This document shows, one piece after another, positions 26,451 through 33,335 of a stretch of DNA of 64,000 bases. How positions within the stretch are numbered: the first letter of the stretch is position 1; each line of letters opens with the position of its first letter. The stretch comes from an uncultured Spirochaetaceae bacterium (GTDB lineage: Bacteria > Spirochaetota > Spirochaetia > Sphaerochaetales > Sphaerochaetaceae). The DNA is taken from positions 62,001-126,000 of the forward strand of contig CALXKU010000004.1 in assembly GCA_944389025.1 (NCBI GenBank), written 5' to 3'. A program made the position numbers and the translations under genes. The notes beneath the pieces were generated by a model. That model had not been told where the DNA came from. It did no database searches and was given only the letters and a program-made list of their open reading frames with translations.

Positions 26451-26474
26451 AAATACATTTATAAGTCCATTTAG
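26451..26474 (-). repeat. 24-bp intergenic element, copy 5
   Basis: Spacer ataagtc. Lies between the gene at 26483-27094 and the SD of the 156-aa gene; a partial extra GAAATACAAA stands directly beside it. Confidence 0.85.
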
Positions 26475-26482
26475 AGGACCAC

Positions 26483-27094
26483 TTAATCGCTTAAGAAAGT
26501 CCACGTTCTGACCTTCGATAATCCATATTTCTTTAAATACGTTTCCAATCTTTTTTTAAACTTTTCTCTTTCCTCTTTCACTGCAGAAAGAAAAATCTGT
26601 TTTTCTTCTTCTGTTATGCGACGTCCGTCCTTATATACCTCTCTAAGATCCCAATTGCTGGCCTTAATTATTTCTCTGTATTTTTCCGATTTATGAAAAT
26701 ATGGCCGAGAGTATAAGATGCTATCTTCTTTTTCTATTTCAGCAATTAAATTATTTAAATGCATTAAATTTCTTTCTAGAAAATAGCTTGAGTCATTTTT
26801 AGCCCGATCCGCCATCCTGATGGCGGCTTTTTCTTCCTCTTCATCGGAGACTCCACAACATCCGTGCGGAAAACAGAAATCTTTTCTTATTTCTTCCCTA
26901 TTGATAGAAAAAATTTCCCCATTTGGAAAGGATTTTAAAATATCGATTCTTGAAATGCAGAAATTAATCATAGGAAAATCAGGGCCCCAAGACCTTATTA
27001 ATTCTTCTTCCAGCAAATCCCATTCGGGGGCGATCTGATTCTTTTTCCTTATTATCTCTTCTTTTTTCTCAGATTTAAAAATATCTTTTCTCAT
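26483..27094 (-). CDS. Hypothetical 203-aa helical protein
   Basis: Highly charged, predicted mostly helical; start preceded by TTGGAGCG. It contains one Cys-His patch ('CFPHGCCG') near residue 70. No family recognised. Confidence 0.6.
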   Translation of the reverse strand: MRKDIFKSEKKEEIIRKKNQIAPEWDLLEEELIRSWGPDFPMINFCISRIDILKSFPNGEIFSINREEIRKDFCFPHGCCGVSDEEEEKAAIRMADRAKNDSSYFLERNLMHLNNLIAEIEKEDSILYSRPYFHKSEKYREIIKASNWDLREVYKDGRRITEEEKQIFLSAVKEEREKFKKRLETYLKKYGLSKVRTWTFLSD

Positions 27095-27115
27095 TGTTTT
27101 TTCGCTCCAATTTTC

Positions 27116-27139
27116 AAATACATTTGAAAGCCCATTTAT
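27116..27139 (-). repeat. 24-bp intergenic element, copy 6
   Basis: Spacer gaaagcc; last base differs (CATTTAT). Located between the gene at 27146-27589 and the next start. Confidence 0.8.
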
Positions 27140-27145
27140 AAAACT

Positions 27146-27589
27146 TTAAATTGCGAATTTCCTTTCTGCAAATTCTGATATATCCTTAATGATTACCTTT
27201 GCCCAATTGCTAGGTGCTATGAAATTTTTTTTCACGCATTCCCCCTTTTCGTCAAAACCGATATTAAACAATTGATAGTCATTTTCAATAAAGGTATGAG
27301 AAATTTTCTCAAAGTAAAGTCCAAATCTTGGGGGTTTTTTCATATATTCAAAAGCTATTGCCCCTACTTTTTGCAGGGCTATATGTCTTTCTTGGAAGAA
27401 AGCCCAACGTTCTTGTAGCAATCCAATGGATGGATAAGCTATTTTATAAGAACCGTTCTTGTTTCTTAAAAATTCTTCTCTGAGAAAATCAAGATCCGTA
27501 ATTTCTTTTAAATCTTCTTCTTTGGCTGCTCCTTTCTTGATAATTGCTTCTTTCAACTCTTCAATATTCATTTTTAAAAATCCTTTCAT
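27146..27589 (-). CDS. Hypothetical 147-aa protein
   Basis: Not recognised. Two possible starts: ATG at 27589 with a distant AGGAG, or ATG at 27571 (MNIEELKEAI) behind AAAGGA. The C-terminal half has an aromatic pattern 'RFGLYFEKISHTFIENDYQLFNIGFDEKGE'. Confidence 0.55.
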   Translation of the reverse strand: MKGFLKMNIEELKEAIIKKGAAKEEDLKEITDLDFLREEFLRNKNGSYKIAYPSIGLLQERWAFFQERHIALQKVGAIAFEYMKKPPRFGLYFEKISHTFIENDYQLFNIGFDEKGECVKKNFIAPSNWAKVIIKDISEFAERKFAI

Positions 27590-27620
27590 TTATTTTTTTT
27601 CTCCTATTTTTAAATTCCTG

Positions 27621-27644
27621 AAATACATTTATATGGCCATTTAG
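27621..27644 (-). repeat. 24-bp intergenic element, copy 7
   Basis: Spacer atatggc. The TAA stop of the 172-aa gene is the TAA within CTAAATG of the element, so element and coding end are fused. Confidence 0.85.
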
Positions 27645-28159
27645 AACTGCTTTAAATATTTCTTGTAAGACTCGATAACCCCACGAGTTACAAGATTTTT
27701 TTGATAAAGCAATTCTAAAAAATCGTCCTCGGATATATGCGAGATATCTATATCATCAAGGGGCTCTCCTTTCCCCCAAGATCGAACATATTCGCGCAAT
27801 TCGTCCATTTCTCGCCCGGAGGCCGCCCCGATATGATATAATCCGATGTTTTCATAGTTGAAAGATCTTGCATATTCTGCAATTTCTTGATCATCGCAAT
27901 TTTCATGATCGAAAAAACGCAGTAGCCCCGTTTCTGTTTCTTCTATGATTTGCCTCGAAACTGTTATATCACTATCGGCTTTTTTATGGCCATTTAGAGG
28001 CAGATCATTCCATGTTTCCCAGGCGGCCAATATGGTATCTTCTAAGGTGTTGCCCGCCGGCATTATGTCGAGAGACACATCGCCCGACTTTTCGTTAAAG
28101 ACTTCAACAACAAACCTTGAAGAAAGGTTTGCATGTTTTAAAATTTCATTGTTTTTCAT
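27641..28159 (-). CDS. Hypothetical 172-aa acidic protein
   Basis: Strong GGAGGAA site. Similar layout to the 185-aa gene at 25349-25906: N-terminal beta strands, then 'GNTLEDTILAAWETWN', a central 'ETGLLRFFDHENCDD' and helical end. Unknown function; the two may be a duplicated cassette. Confidence 0.6.
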   Translation of the reverse strand: MKNNEILKHANLSSRFVVEVFNEKSGDVSLDIMPAGNTLEDTILAAWETWNDLPLNGHKKADSDITVSRQIIEETETGLLRFFDHENCDDQEIAEYARSFNYENIGLYHIGAASGREMDELREYVRSWGKGEPLDDIDISHISEDDFLELLYQKNLVTRGVIESYKKYLKQF

Positions 28160-28176
28160 TCTTTTTTATTCCTCCA

Positions 28177-28200
28177 GAATACATTTCTAAAGCCATTTAG
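28177..28200 (-). repeat. 24-bp intergenic element, copy 8
   Basis: GAATACATTT variant, spacer ctaaagc. Adjacent to the GGAGGAA of the 172-aa gene. Confidence 0.8.
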
Positions 28201-28212
28201 ATAATTCTTTAC

Positions 28213-28548
28213 TTAATAGAAATTATGTGTTATAAAAAACAGCTCATTATTAGAGATTGCATTAATTGCGATTTTCTTAATTTCTCGCATCGCTTTCTTT
28301 ATTGCTTGCAGACCTAAGGCGAAGAACTCGCAGACAGCCCCGCCCGCTATCGCTTGCCCGTCCTTGTATATAGTAATTTCGGGGCAATCACCATTGCGAA
28401 AATTAACAAAGTAGGAAAAATCTTTTTTCTCTAATTTCGCGCCATAATTGTAAAAATCAAATTCCCACCCTTCCCGCGCAAGGGCAAGAAAAAACTGTAT
28501 TTCGCTAGAATGGCTTATTTCCTGCATCGTTTTTGGTAAAAAATACAT
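28213..28548 (-). CDS. Hypothetical 111-aa protein behind a poly-G leader
   Basis: The ATG at 28548 is part of repeat half-site copy 9, and its only ribosome site is an AA followed by eight G. An alternative start is the ATG at 28527 (MQEISHSSEI), which lacks an SD. The product has 'FYNYGAKLEKKDFSYFVNF' and a Gly/Ala-Cys segment 'IAGGAVCEFFALGLQAIKKA'. Not recognised. Confidence 0.5.
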   Translation of the reverse strand: MYFLPKTMQEISHSSEIQFFLALAREGWEFDFYNYGAKLEKKDFSYFVNFRNGDCPEITIYKDGQAIAGGAVCEFFALGLQAIKKAMREIKKIAINAISNNELFFITHNFY

Positions 28549-28560
28549 TTAGCCCCCCCC
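28541..28560 (-). repeat. 24-bp element half-site (copy 9) with C8 tract
   Basis: AAATACATTT at 28541-28550 is followed by AG and eight C (28553-28560) instead of the usual right half CATTTAG. Read leftward, the tract forms the Shine-Dalgarno region of the gene at 28213-28548. A homopolymer here can change length by slippage and so alter SD-to-ATG spacing. Confidence 0.7.
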
Positions 28561-28563
28561 TTC

Positions 28564-28749
28564 TTAGTTCTCTGGATCAAGAACGGCAACACCGTTTTTA
28601 TAAACTGTTGAAAATTCCAGGTCATAGCCTAGATCATTCAATAAGGAAACAAGAAAACTATATTTAATATATGCGTTGTGATCCTTTTCGATCTTCTTTC
28701 TTAATTCCGCCGCTCGTGTTTCAATCGCCCTAATTTCTTTATTTGTCAT
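28564..28749 (-). CDS. Hypothetical 61-aa protein
   Basis: Helical, basic N-terminus ('MTNKEIRAIETRAAELRKKIEKDHNAYIKYSFLVSLLNDLGYD'); an AGAAAAA leader with weak SD (GGAGAAAA). Not recognised. Confidence 0.55.
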   Translation of the reverse strand: MTNKEIRAIETRAAELRKKIEKDHNAYIKYSFLVSLLNDLGYDLEFSTVYKNGVAVLDPEN

Positions 28750-28790
28750 TTTTTTTCTCCGTTTTGTTTGTGTTTGCGCTTTAAAGGTCT

Positions 28791-29126
28791 CTAGTTGTTA
28801 GACAATAAAGCGCAAGCCTTTTCTAAAAGTTCCCTCCTTTTCTCTTCTCTCTTTTCATATGGATAACAAGCCTTCAGTTCCCACGCTTCACGCTCCAAAC
28901 CCTTTATTTTTTCGTTTGTCTCTTTTGAAAGATTCTTGCCAATAGCCCCGTACCCCGTCGATAGATAAACGCCGTTTATTTCGTATAGGTCGAATCTCCA
29001 CCCATAGCTATTCGAATAGTATGCGAACGGCTGGCAATCTCTGAGAAGATTAAACATCTTGCAATAGCCAACCTTTACGGGCTCAAGCTTTTTAGCATCC
29101 CTTAATTTAATTTTAAGTTTTTCCAT
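28791..29126 (-). CDS. Hypothetical 111-aa protein, first gene of the operon
   Basis: GAGGTGG precedes the ATG; the promoter at 29197-29225 lies about 70 bases upstream. The middle 'CQPFAYYSNSYGWRFDLYEINGVYLSTGYG' is aromatic and beta-like, the end is a Lys/Glu helix. As the first-transcribed gene it could be an early host-interacting factor; no family recognised. Confidence 0.6.
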   Translation of the reverse strand: MEKLKIKLRDAKKLEPVKVGYCKMFNLLRDCQPFAYYSNSYGWRFDLYEINGVYLSTGYGAIGKNLSKETNEKIKGLEREAWELKACYPYEKREEKRRELLEKACALLSNN

Positions 29127-29196
29127 CTTTCCACCTCTTTTAAATTTGTAATTTCTTGTAATTGATTGATTTATTTATCTTTTTCTTTATAGTTAT

Positions 29197-29225
29197 ATTA
29201 TATCGTAAAACTTTATAATATGCAA
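29197..29225 (-). promoter_or_regulatory. Leftward early promoter
   Basis: On the minus strand TTGCAT (29220-29225), a 17-bp spacer and TATAAT (29197-29202). The spacer is occupied by an operator-like arm at 29205-29218. It drives the repeat-punctuated operon 29126 to 23941. Confidence 0.8.
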
Positions 29226-29269
29226 GTAATTTTATTTGATTATTTGACTTTTTCCTTATAAGGTTTTAC
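29205..29269. promoter_or_regulatory. Paired inverted operators between divergent promoters
   Basis: GTAAAACTTTATAA at 29205-29218 and TTATAAGGTTTTAC at 29256-29269 match as inverted copies at 13 of 14 positions. The left arm fills the spacer of the leftward promoter, the right arm overlaps the -10 of the rightward one. A regulator bound at both would control both directions; the adjacent 67-aa gene is the natural candidate. Confidence 0.65.
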
Positions 29270-29272
29270 TAT
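29244..29272 (+). promoter_or_regulatory. Rightward promoter of the 67-aa regulator
   Basis: TTGACT (29244-29249), 17-bp spacer, TACTAT (29267-29272). The ATG follows 8 nt after the -10 box, so the transcript should start at or one base before the start codon. Confidence 0.8.
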
Positions 29273-29279
29273 CGTTTTT

Positions 29280-29483
29280 ATGAAATATGCATCAACGAAA
29301 AGAGCAATAGCGAAATATGAAAAAACACACACAAAAGTGATTGGGCTCAAATATTTTACTTCTGAATTTTGGAAAATAGAAAAATTAAAAAAAATAGCCG
29401 ATAAAAAAGGGGTTGCCATTTCTCGACTTTTCAAAGATGAAACCGAGAAACTGCTAGACCTGCCAGAGTATAAGGATCTATAA
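29280..29483 (+). CDS. Small leaderless DNA-binding regulator (RHH-like)
   Basis: 67 aa, basic. 'TSEFWKIEKLKKIADKKGVAISRLFKDETEKLLDL' fits a ribbon-helix-helix protein (strand, then two helices with GVAxSRLF at the turn) of the Arc/CopG type. It has no SD. It is the only rightward gene between two leftward operons, and paired inverted operators overlap its promoter, which suggests autoregulation and control of the leftward operon. Fold assignment is by pattern only. Confidence 0.65.
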   Translation: MKYASTKRAIAKYEKTHTKVIGLKYFTSEFWKIEKLKKIADKKGVAISRLFKDETEKLLDLPEYKDL

Positions 29484-29824
29484 GGCGCCCCGCTTGCATA
29501 AGTCCAGGCTGGCGGGATTTAGAAGCAGCCAATATGTGAACAATTATTCATGCGTACACTTTATTAATTGAATTGATGAACATATGCACATGGCCTAAAC
29601 TGTTTTACACCATTATATTTTTAATTTTATAATGGTAGGTACTTCTGGCATGCCCCCTTCCTAATCAAGAGCGGCACGCCATCTGCCTCTCTCTTGCCCC
29701 ATTTTGCGTTACGTATTAGGCTAAATTGTTTAAATGACAACATAATGTAATATAAATGTTATAATTCTAACATTTAAATTGTGAGATTTCTTATAATTTG
29801 CGCAACAAATTGGGTGTATCTCTG
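29484..29824. other. AT-rich intergenic region with two inverted repeats
   Basis: No convincing gene. ACCATTATA/TATAATGGT at 29609-29636 is a 9-bp inverted repeat with a T-rich loop. AAATGTTA/TAACATTT at 29754-29775 is an 8-bp inverted repeat centred on TAATTC. The latter overlaps a possible -10. It separates the ends of the long leftward operon from the 29.28-kb regulator and may hold a terminator or operator for that operon. Confidence 0.5.
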
Positions 29825-29962
29825 TCAGGATTCCTCTTCCTTTTCGAATTCCGTACATATGCATCCGGAAAATCTGTCCTCTCCAAAATAAGGAGAGTTC
29901 GGATTCATACAGCTACCGTCCCACATGGAGTAAAATACGCACTCGCTGCATTCACTCGACAT
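29825..29962 (-). CDS. Cys-rich 45-aa zinc-finger-like protein
   Basis: MSSECSECVFYSMWDGSCMN begins the product, with a later C-x-C. GGAGG lies five bases before the ATG, and the start overlaps the end of the upstream gene. The 'C-x2-C-x-FYSMWDG-x-C-x-NP' pattern recurs in the 43-aa protein at 32997-33128, showing both are real and related. Probable structural zinc site; role unknown. Confidence 0.75.
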   Translation of the reverse strand: MSSECSECVFYSMWDGSCMNPNSPYFGEDRFSGCICTEFEKEEES

Positions 29963-30233
29963 GTAGGCCTCCCGCTTCAATTTCTGTGATTATGGCTTCG
30001 ATCTGTGTTTTGATTTCTTTGAGTTTCTCAACCCCTCTTTGAGTGCAGATGTCTTTCATCTCATTGCTTTCATCTACCAAAAGCTTGCCGTTGTATTCGG
30101 CCATGAACTGATATGTAGGCTCTTTAAAGTTCGAATTATAAGTTGTAATGTTCACACTTAAAAGACCTGAACACCAAATATCTTTATTCCTTTTGAAAAC
30201 CAATGTCCCCTTATCGTATTTGTTTTCTTTCAT
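29952..30233 (-). CDS. Hypothetical 93-aa protein
   Basis: GGAGG upstream. N-terminal beta part, C-terminal helix 'RGVEKLKEIKTQIEAIITEIE'. Last but one gene of the long leftward operon. Not recognised. Confidence 0.6.
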   Translation of the reverse strand: MKENKYDKGTLVFKRNKDIWCSGLLSVNITTYNSNFKEPTYQFMAEYNGKLLVDESNEMKDICTQRGVEKLKEIKTQIEAIITEIEAGGLHVE

Positions 30234-30251
30234 ATCGCCCCTTTCCCTCCT

Positions 30252-30599
30252 TTATTTTAATTTATTTATAAGCTCAACAGCTTTGTTATGTTCTTCTATC
30301 CTTGCTTTCTCATATGCTTCATCTGATTCCTTTTCAAACAGAGCTATTACTTCTAAGAAAAGGCTCTCTATGAATTCTTTCGCATCAGTATCATGGATCT
30401 TGCTCAATTCTAAAAGTTGTTCGTTTTCTGAATAAAGATAGATATAATAGCTCTCCACAATATTATATTCACTCTTAATCTTGCCTATTACAGAGAACTT
30501 ATCCTTATCTATCCGAACTTCTTTTATTGGCAAAAATTTATAATATTGGGAAGTTGTTATAACCTTGTAACCTATCTTGTATTTTAAGTCATTCATCAT
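30252..30599 (-). CDS. Hypothetical 115-aa protein
   Basis: Beta-rich first half with many Tyr ('IGYKVITTSQYYKFLPIKEVRI'), helical acidic second half. Its start overlaps the end of the upstream gene by 11 bases. Unknown. Confidence 0.6.
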   Translation of the reverse strand: MMNDLKYKIGYKVITTSQYYKFLPIKEVRIDKDKFSVIGKIKSEYNIVESYYIYLYSENEQLLELSKIHDTDAKEFIESLFLEVIALFEKESDEAYEKARIEEHNKAVELINKLK

Positions 30600-30996
30600 T
30601 TACCTCCTTGCCGAGGCCTGCTTCCTCGCAACATTTTCTTATCTCATCAACGTTCCAGAGCGCTGGTATTTCCCTGAATATGCACTTTCCACCCTTTGAA
30701 AACTCACAATATACGCAACTACTCTCAGAGCACCACTGAATGATGTCTTTAAAGTTTACTCTCCTCTTTATCATTTCAACCTCCTTTCTAAATCTCTCCA
30801 GCACCTCATTGGGAACGAAGAAAGTTTCAATTCGTTCAGTTTCTACCAAATTGATACCAGCCTCATTATGCGTATTTATCAGTTCTTCTGAAGGGTTGCT
30901 ATATTTCAAGTAAACACCGGTAGAACCCTTGGCTGTAGTAGGAAGTTCTGCGTCTTGAATAATGTTCTTCTTTGTTGAATCTGAGAGTTCCATCAC
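30589..30996 (-). CDS. Hypothetical 135-aa protein with Cys cluster
   Basis: Helical N-terminal part; the C-terminal region carries 'WCSESSCVYCEFSKGGKCIF', a C-x5-C-x2-C-x7-C arrangement similar in spirit to the small Cys-rich proteins of this operon, then 'RKCCEEAG'. Start overlaps the previous stop. Confidence 0.6.
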   Translation of the reverse strand: MMELSDSTKKNIIQDAELPTTAKGSTGVYLKYSNPSEELINTHNEAGINLVETERIETFFVPNEVLERFRKEVEMIKRRVNFKDIIQWCSESSCVYCEFSKGGKCIFREIPALWNVDEIRKCCEEAGLGKEVNDE

Positions 30997-31244
30997 TCCA
31001 CCTCCTTGAGGAGCTTTTCAGCAAAGCATTTCAACCTCGCCGTACCTGATTTCTTTGCCCCTTTCGCCGTCTTGAATCCGTCTTTTAAATACGATTCGAC
31101 CTTATTCCCAAAAGAGTCCTTGAATACGATCGAATATGCCCATAGCTCATTGCTTGTTTGGAAAACGTCAATACTTAAAATCTTGATTCCCTTAACCTTA
31201 CCTGTGTATTCATAGCCACAGTCGTCTTTAGTCCAGCTGATCAT
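30993..31244 (-). CDS. Hypothetical 83-aa protein
   Basis: ATG at 31244 with GGAGG upstream, preferred over an upstream start at 31265. Beta strands then a basic helix 'GFKTAKGAKKSGTARLKCFAEKLLKEV'. Overlaps both neighbours by a few bases. Not recognised. Confidence 0.6.
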   Translation of the reverse strand: MISWTKDDCGYEYTGKVKGIKILSIDVFQTSNELWAYSIVFKDSFGNKVESYLKDGFKTAKGAKKSGTARLKCFAEKLLKEVE

Positions 31245-31528
31245 CACTCTACCTCCACAATGCACTTTGAGTAGTCGATATTTCCTTGTTCGTCTTTGTA
31301 CTCGGAGAGGTTGAGATTTATTTCCAGAAGACTTTCAGGAATAACTAGCATCCCTCTTGTGAAAAATTCCATATCTACCCAATGGCGATCTTTGGCAGAA
31401 AACCAAGGCTTGTTAATGAATATATCCAATCCGATACAGTCATCTTGCCATATTGTTTTGGGGGATACTGTCAGATACTTGAACTTGAAATCTTCTCTTA
31501 ATTTTTTCGCAAATTCCGTTAATGTCAT
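31244..31528 (-). CDS. Paralogue family 'MTLxELAxxLR' member 1 (94 aa)
   Basis: Begins MTLTEFAKKLREDFKFKYLTV behind GGAGG at 31528; an ATG at 31585 exists but ignores the ribosome site. The opening is shared with 31533-31790 and 31952-32269, and the ending 'DYSKCIVEVE' with the first of these. A tandem duplication family of unknown role, acidic with several Trp residues. Confidence 0.7.
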   Translation of the reverse strand: MTLTEFAKKLREDFKFKYLTVSPKTIWQDDCIGLDIFINKPWFSAKDRHWVDMEFFTRGMLVIPESLLEINLNLSEYKDEQGNIDYSKCIVEVE

Positions 31529-31532
31529 TTTT

Positions 31533-31790
31533 TCATACCTCCACAATACATTTGCTGTAGTCGATAGTCCCGTTCTCATCTGCATACTCGGAGAGGTCTA
31601 TATTGGCCTCGTGCGCCCATGTCTCTAAGACAATGCTTAGCTCCGAACTCTTGCCAGTCTAATACTCTTCGGTTTCTAGATACCTTGGGGATTTTCCTCG
31701 CCATGCGTATATGCATCTAGAATTATCTACTGTCAGATACTTAAACTTAAACAACTTCCTCAGCTCATGGGCTAGTTCCGTAAGCGTCAT
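31533..31790 (-). pseudogene. Paralogue family member 2 interrupted by an amber codon
   Basis: Reads MTLTELAHELRKLFKFKYLT, then an in-frame TAG at 31659-31661, then continues in the same frame through 'NIDLSEYADENGTIDYSKCI' to a TGA. The frame and the homology to member 1 run across the stop, so this is a single nonsense change. It lacks a good SD, favouring decay over recoding. TAG is also used as a normal stop nearby. Confidence 0.7.
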
Positions 31791-31820
31791 ACTGTCTTTT
31801 GGGGCTGGTTCGGTATCTAC

Positions 31821-31955
31821 CTATTTAAGAATTAATAAGGCATGTCTTAAACCATACTCTTCACCTTTTAAATGCTCATCCCCATATTTGTTATAATCTC
31901 TTCTACATATACAAACATGTTGTGCTATTCTTTTCTTCGCTTCTTCTAACGTCAT
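31821..31955 (-). CDS. Hypothetical 44-aa protein
   Basis: MTLEEAKKRIAQHVCICRRD opening behind GGAGGTGG. The N-terminus shares the MTLEE start of its neighbours but the rest differs ('GEEYGLRHALLIL'). It overlaps the 3' end of member 3. Too short to be found by length filters; the ribosome site and overlap support it. Confidence 0.6.
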   Translation of the reverse strand: MTLEEAKKRIAQHVCICRRDYNKYGDEHLKGEEYGLRHALLILK

Positions 31956-32269
31956 TCTTCCACCTCCTCGATTAAGTCAGCATATGGAGAGAAATCCTGA
32001 GTCTCTTCCATATGCTCCAGATCCATGTGCAAGACATCATACCCTACGTTGAATTGTAGATCATCAACAAGAAATGCAACCTTGGGCCATATGTACCAAT
32101 CGTTGCAAACCCACATTCCACTCCAATTTTCAAAGTAAGGTTTTTCGTCCCACAGTTCGACAGTATCGCCGATGTAATCATCACCTTCTGCTCCAAAGTT
32201 CGGTCTGACGGTAAGATACTTAAATTTGAAAATCTTTCTTAATACTATAGCCAGTTCTTCAAGTGTCAT
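31952..32269 (-). CDS. Paralogue family member 3 (105 aa)
   Basis: Begins MTLEELAIVLRKIFKFKYLT, the family signature, then 'GDTVELWDEKPYFENWSGMWVCNDWYIWPKVAF' rich in Trp and acidic residues. AGGAG precedes the start. The order in three tandem copies shows local duplication. Unknown function. Confidence 0.7.
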   Translation of the reverse strand: MTLEELAIVLRKIFKFKYLTVRPNFGAEGDDYIGDTVELWDEKPYFENWSGMWVCNDWYIWPKVAFLVDDLQFNVGYDVLHMDLEHMEETQDFSPYADLIEEVEE

Positions 32270-32278
32270 AACTCCTCC

Positions 32279-32473
32279 TTATGGATATAGCTCAATTGAG
32301 GCTTTATTTGAACCTTCTACTGGTTGTAATCTAAGATTCTGAACAATCATAGATTCAACAAATCTTACTCTCGTGTATCTCTGCTTGACAGATCTTCCGA
32401 TTGTAAATTCCACTTCAATGTTTTTGTCCTTATAGGATTCATTAAGTTTATTTATCAGTTCCCGTACCGTCAT
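32279..32473 (-). CDS. Hypothetical 64-aa protein
   Basis: MTVRELINKLNESYKDKNIE opening is distantly like the MTLxELA family; short beta-rich end. GAGGAGG SD lies inside the upstream gene, which it overlaps by four bases. Confidence 0.6.
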   Translation of the reverse strand: MTVRELINKLNESYKDKNIEVEFTIGRSVKQRYTRVRFVESMIVQNLRLQPVEGSNKASIELYP

Positions 32474-32640
32474 TCCTCCTCAACCTCCGCGAACCAGTCA
32501 TCTGAGAAAGACTCGTTCACCTGTTCCTCATAATCAAGCATGATACGAGCCTTCTCTATGGCATCTTCTCTGGAATCAGCCTGAATGTGCTGAAAATCTC
32601 GGCTGCCGTTGAATACTTGCGTTACTCTGTATGTCTTCAT
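32470..32640 (-). CDS. Hypothetical 56-aa protein
   Basis: GGAGGAAAC precedes the ATG at 32640. 'MKTYRVTQVFNGSRDFQHIQ' then 'ADSREDAIEKARIML' matches the very common small beta-strand/helix pattern 'YxVxxxxxGxxxIxAxsxEEAxEKA' of phage proteins. It fills an otherwise empty gap and overlaps its downstream neighbour. Confidence 0.7.
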   Translation of the reverse strand: MKTYRVTQVFNGSRDFQHIQADSREDAIEKARIMLDYEEQVNESFSDDWFAEVEEE

Positions 32641-32648
32641 GTTTCCTC

Positions 32649-32996
32649 CTACACTCTTATATTGATTTCTTTAAACAGTTCTCCGAAAAGATATGCATAC
32701 GATTCTTTTGAAAGCTCTTCCGCTGTAAACGTTGTGTCTCCATGAGATACAAGCTCTACAATGTTCCAGAATAGATGCCATACCTCGTGAGCGATGGTGC
32801 TTTCAGCAATATCGTCATTTCTAAAGGCAATCGCAAACCTTTTGAATCCCGTCCCTAATTCCGAAAGCGTATATACGATTCCATCATTCAGTTCTGGTAT
32901 CTCTAGTTTTACGTTAGCAACCTTAAACTCCTCTTTTGGCTTTCCCTTGGCTAATACGATCTCCTGTCCCCAGAATGTAATTTTATTAACTTTCAT
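32649..32996 (-). CDS. Zincin-like metallopeptidase domain protein
   Basis: 115 aa. 'IAHEVWHLFWNIVEL' contains HExxH with a downstream acidic 'KESYAYLFGEL' helix, the layout of gluzincin-type phage and ImmA-like metallopeptidases (two His and a distal Glu as zinc ligands). The N-terminal strands are compatible with a minimal metzincin/gluzincin fold. No HTH domain is attached. The substrate is unknown; cleaving a host or phage regulator is possible but is conjecture. Confidence 0.65.
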   Translation of the reverse strand: MKVNKITFWGQEIVLAKGKPKEEFKVANVKLEIPELNDGIVYTLSELGTGFKRFAIAFRNDDIAESTIAHEVWHLFWNIVELVSHGDTTFTAEELSKESYAYLFGELFKEINIRV

Positions 32997-33128
32997 TTAT
33001 CTATCCTCTTTAAACAGTTTGCAGGCTAATCCAAACATCCTCTCCTGAAATAGATATTCAGATTCAGGATTTACGCAACAGCCATCCCACATCGAATAGA
33101 ATCTACAATAAAGACATTCTCTTTTCAT
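32997..33128 (-). CDS. Cys-rich 43-aa protein, paralogue of 29825-29962
   Basis: MKRECLYCRFYSMWDGCCVN opening shares C-x2-C-x-FYSMWDG-x-C-x-NP with the 45-aa protein at 29.8 kb. The ATG overlaps the TGA of the upstream membrane gene. A longer in-frame ATG at 33191 would add a region antisense to nothing but lacks an SD. Confidence 0.7.
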   Translation of the reverse strand: MKRECLYCRFYSMWDGCCVNPESEYLFQERMFGLACKLFKEDR

Positions 33129-33325
33129 AACAGCCCACATGCAAACAGATACAACGGAGCAAGCAGATAGATCACGCAGAACACCGCCCATCTTGTCTGG
33201 CTTCTTATGGTCTTGTCATCTTCGTAATTCCTGATTGACTTCTCTAAATTTCTAAACATGAATATCACAACAATAAGACCTATGATTATCACTCCTACTA
33301 ATGCTGTAATTCTTAAAGCCATCAT
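33125..33325 (-). CDS. Small membrane protein, two TM helices
   Basis: 66 aa. Hydrophobic segments at about 5-24 and 46-64 with a charged loop between; start preceded by AGGAGTGATC. Unknown; small two-helix membrane proteins in early operons often act in exclusion or envelope functions, which cannot be shown here. Confidence 0.65.
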   Translation of the reverse strand: MMALRITALVGVIIIGLIVVIFMFRNLEKSIRNYEDDKTIRSQTRWAVFCVIYLLAPLYLFACGLL

Positions 33326-33335
33326 ATGATCACTC

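Noticed and set aside
23925-28560. Integron gene-cassette array (attC-like sites after each gene)
   Set aside because: The 24-bp elements lack the GTTRRRY/RYYYAAC core and the extended palindromes of attC sites, and no integron integrase is near. Cassette-like exchange by homology remains possible.
31533-31790. Stop codon reassignment (TAG) in the phage
   Set aside because: Neighbouring genes use TAG as a true stop, no suppressor tRNA with anticodon CTA was found, and the copy lacks an SD.
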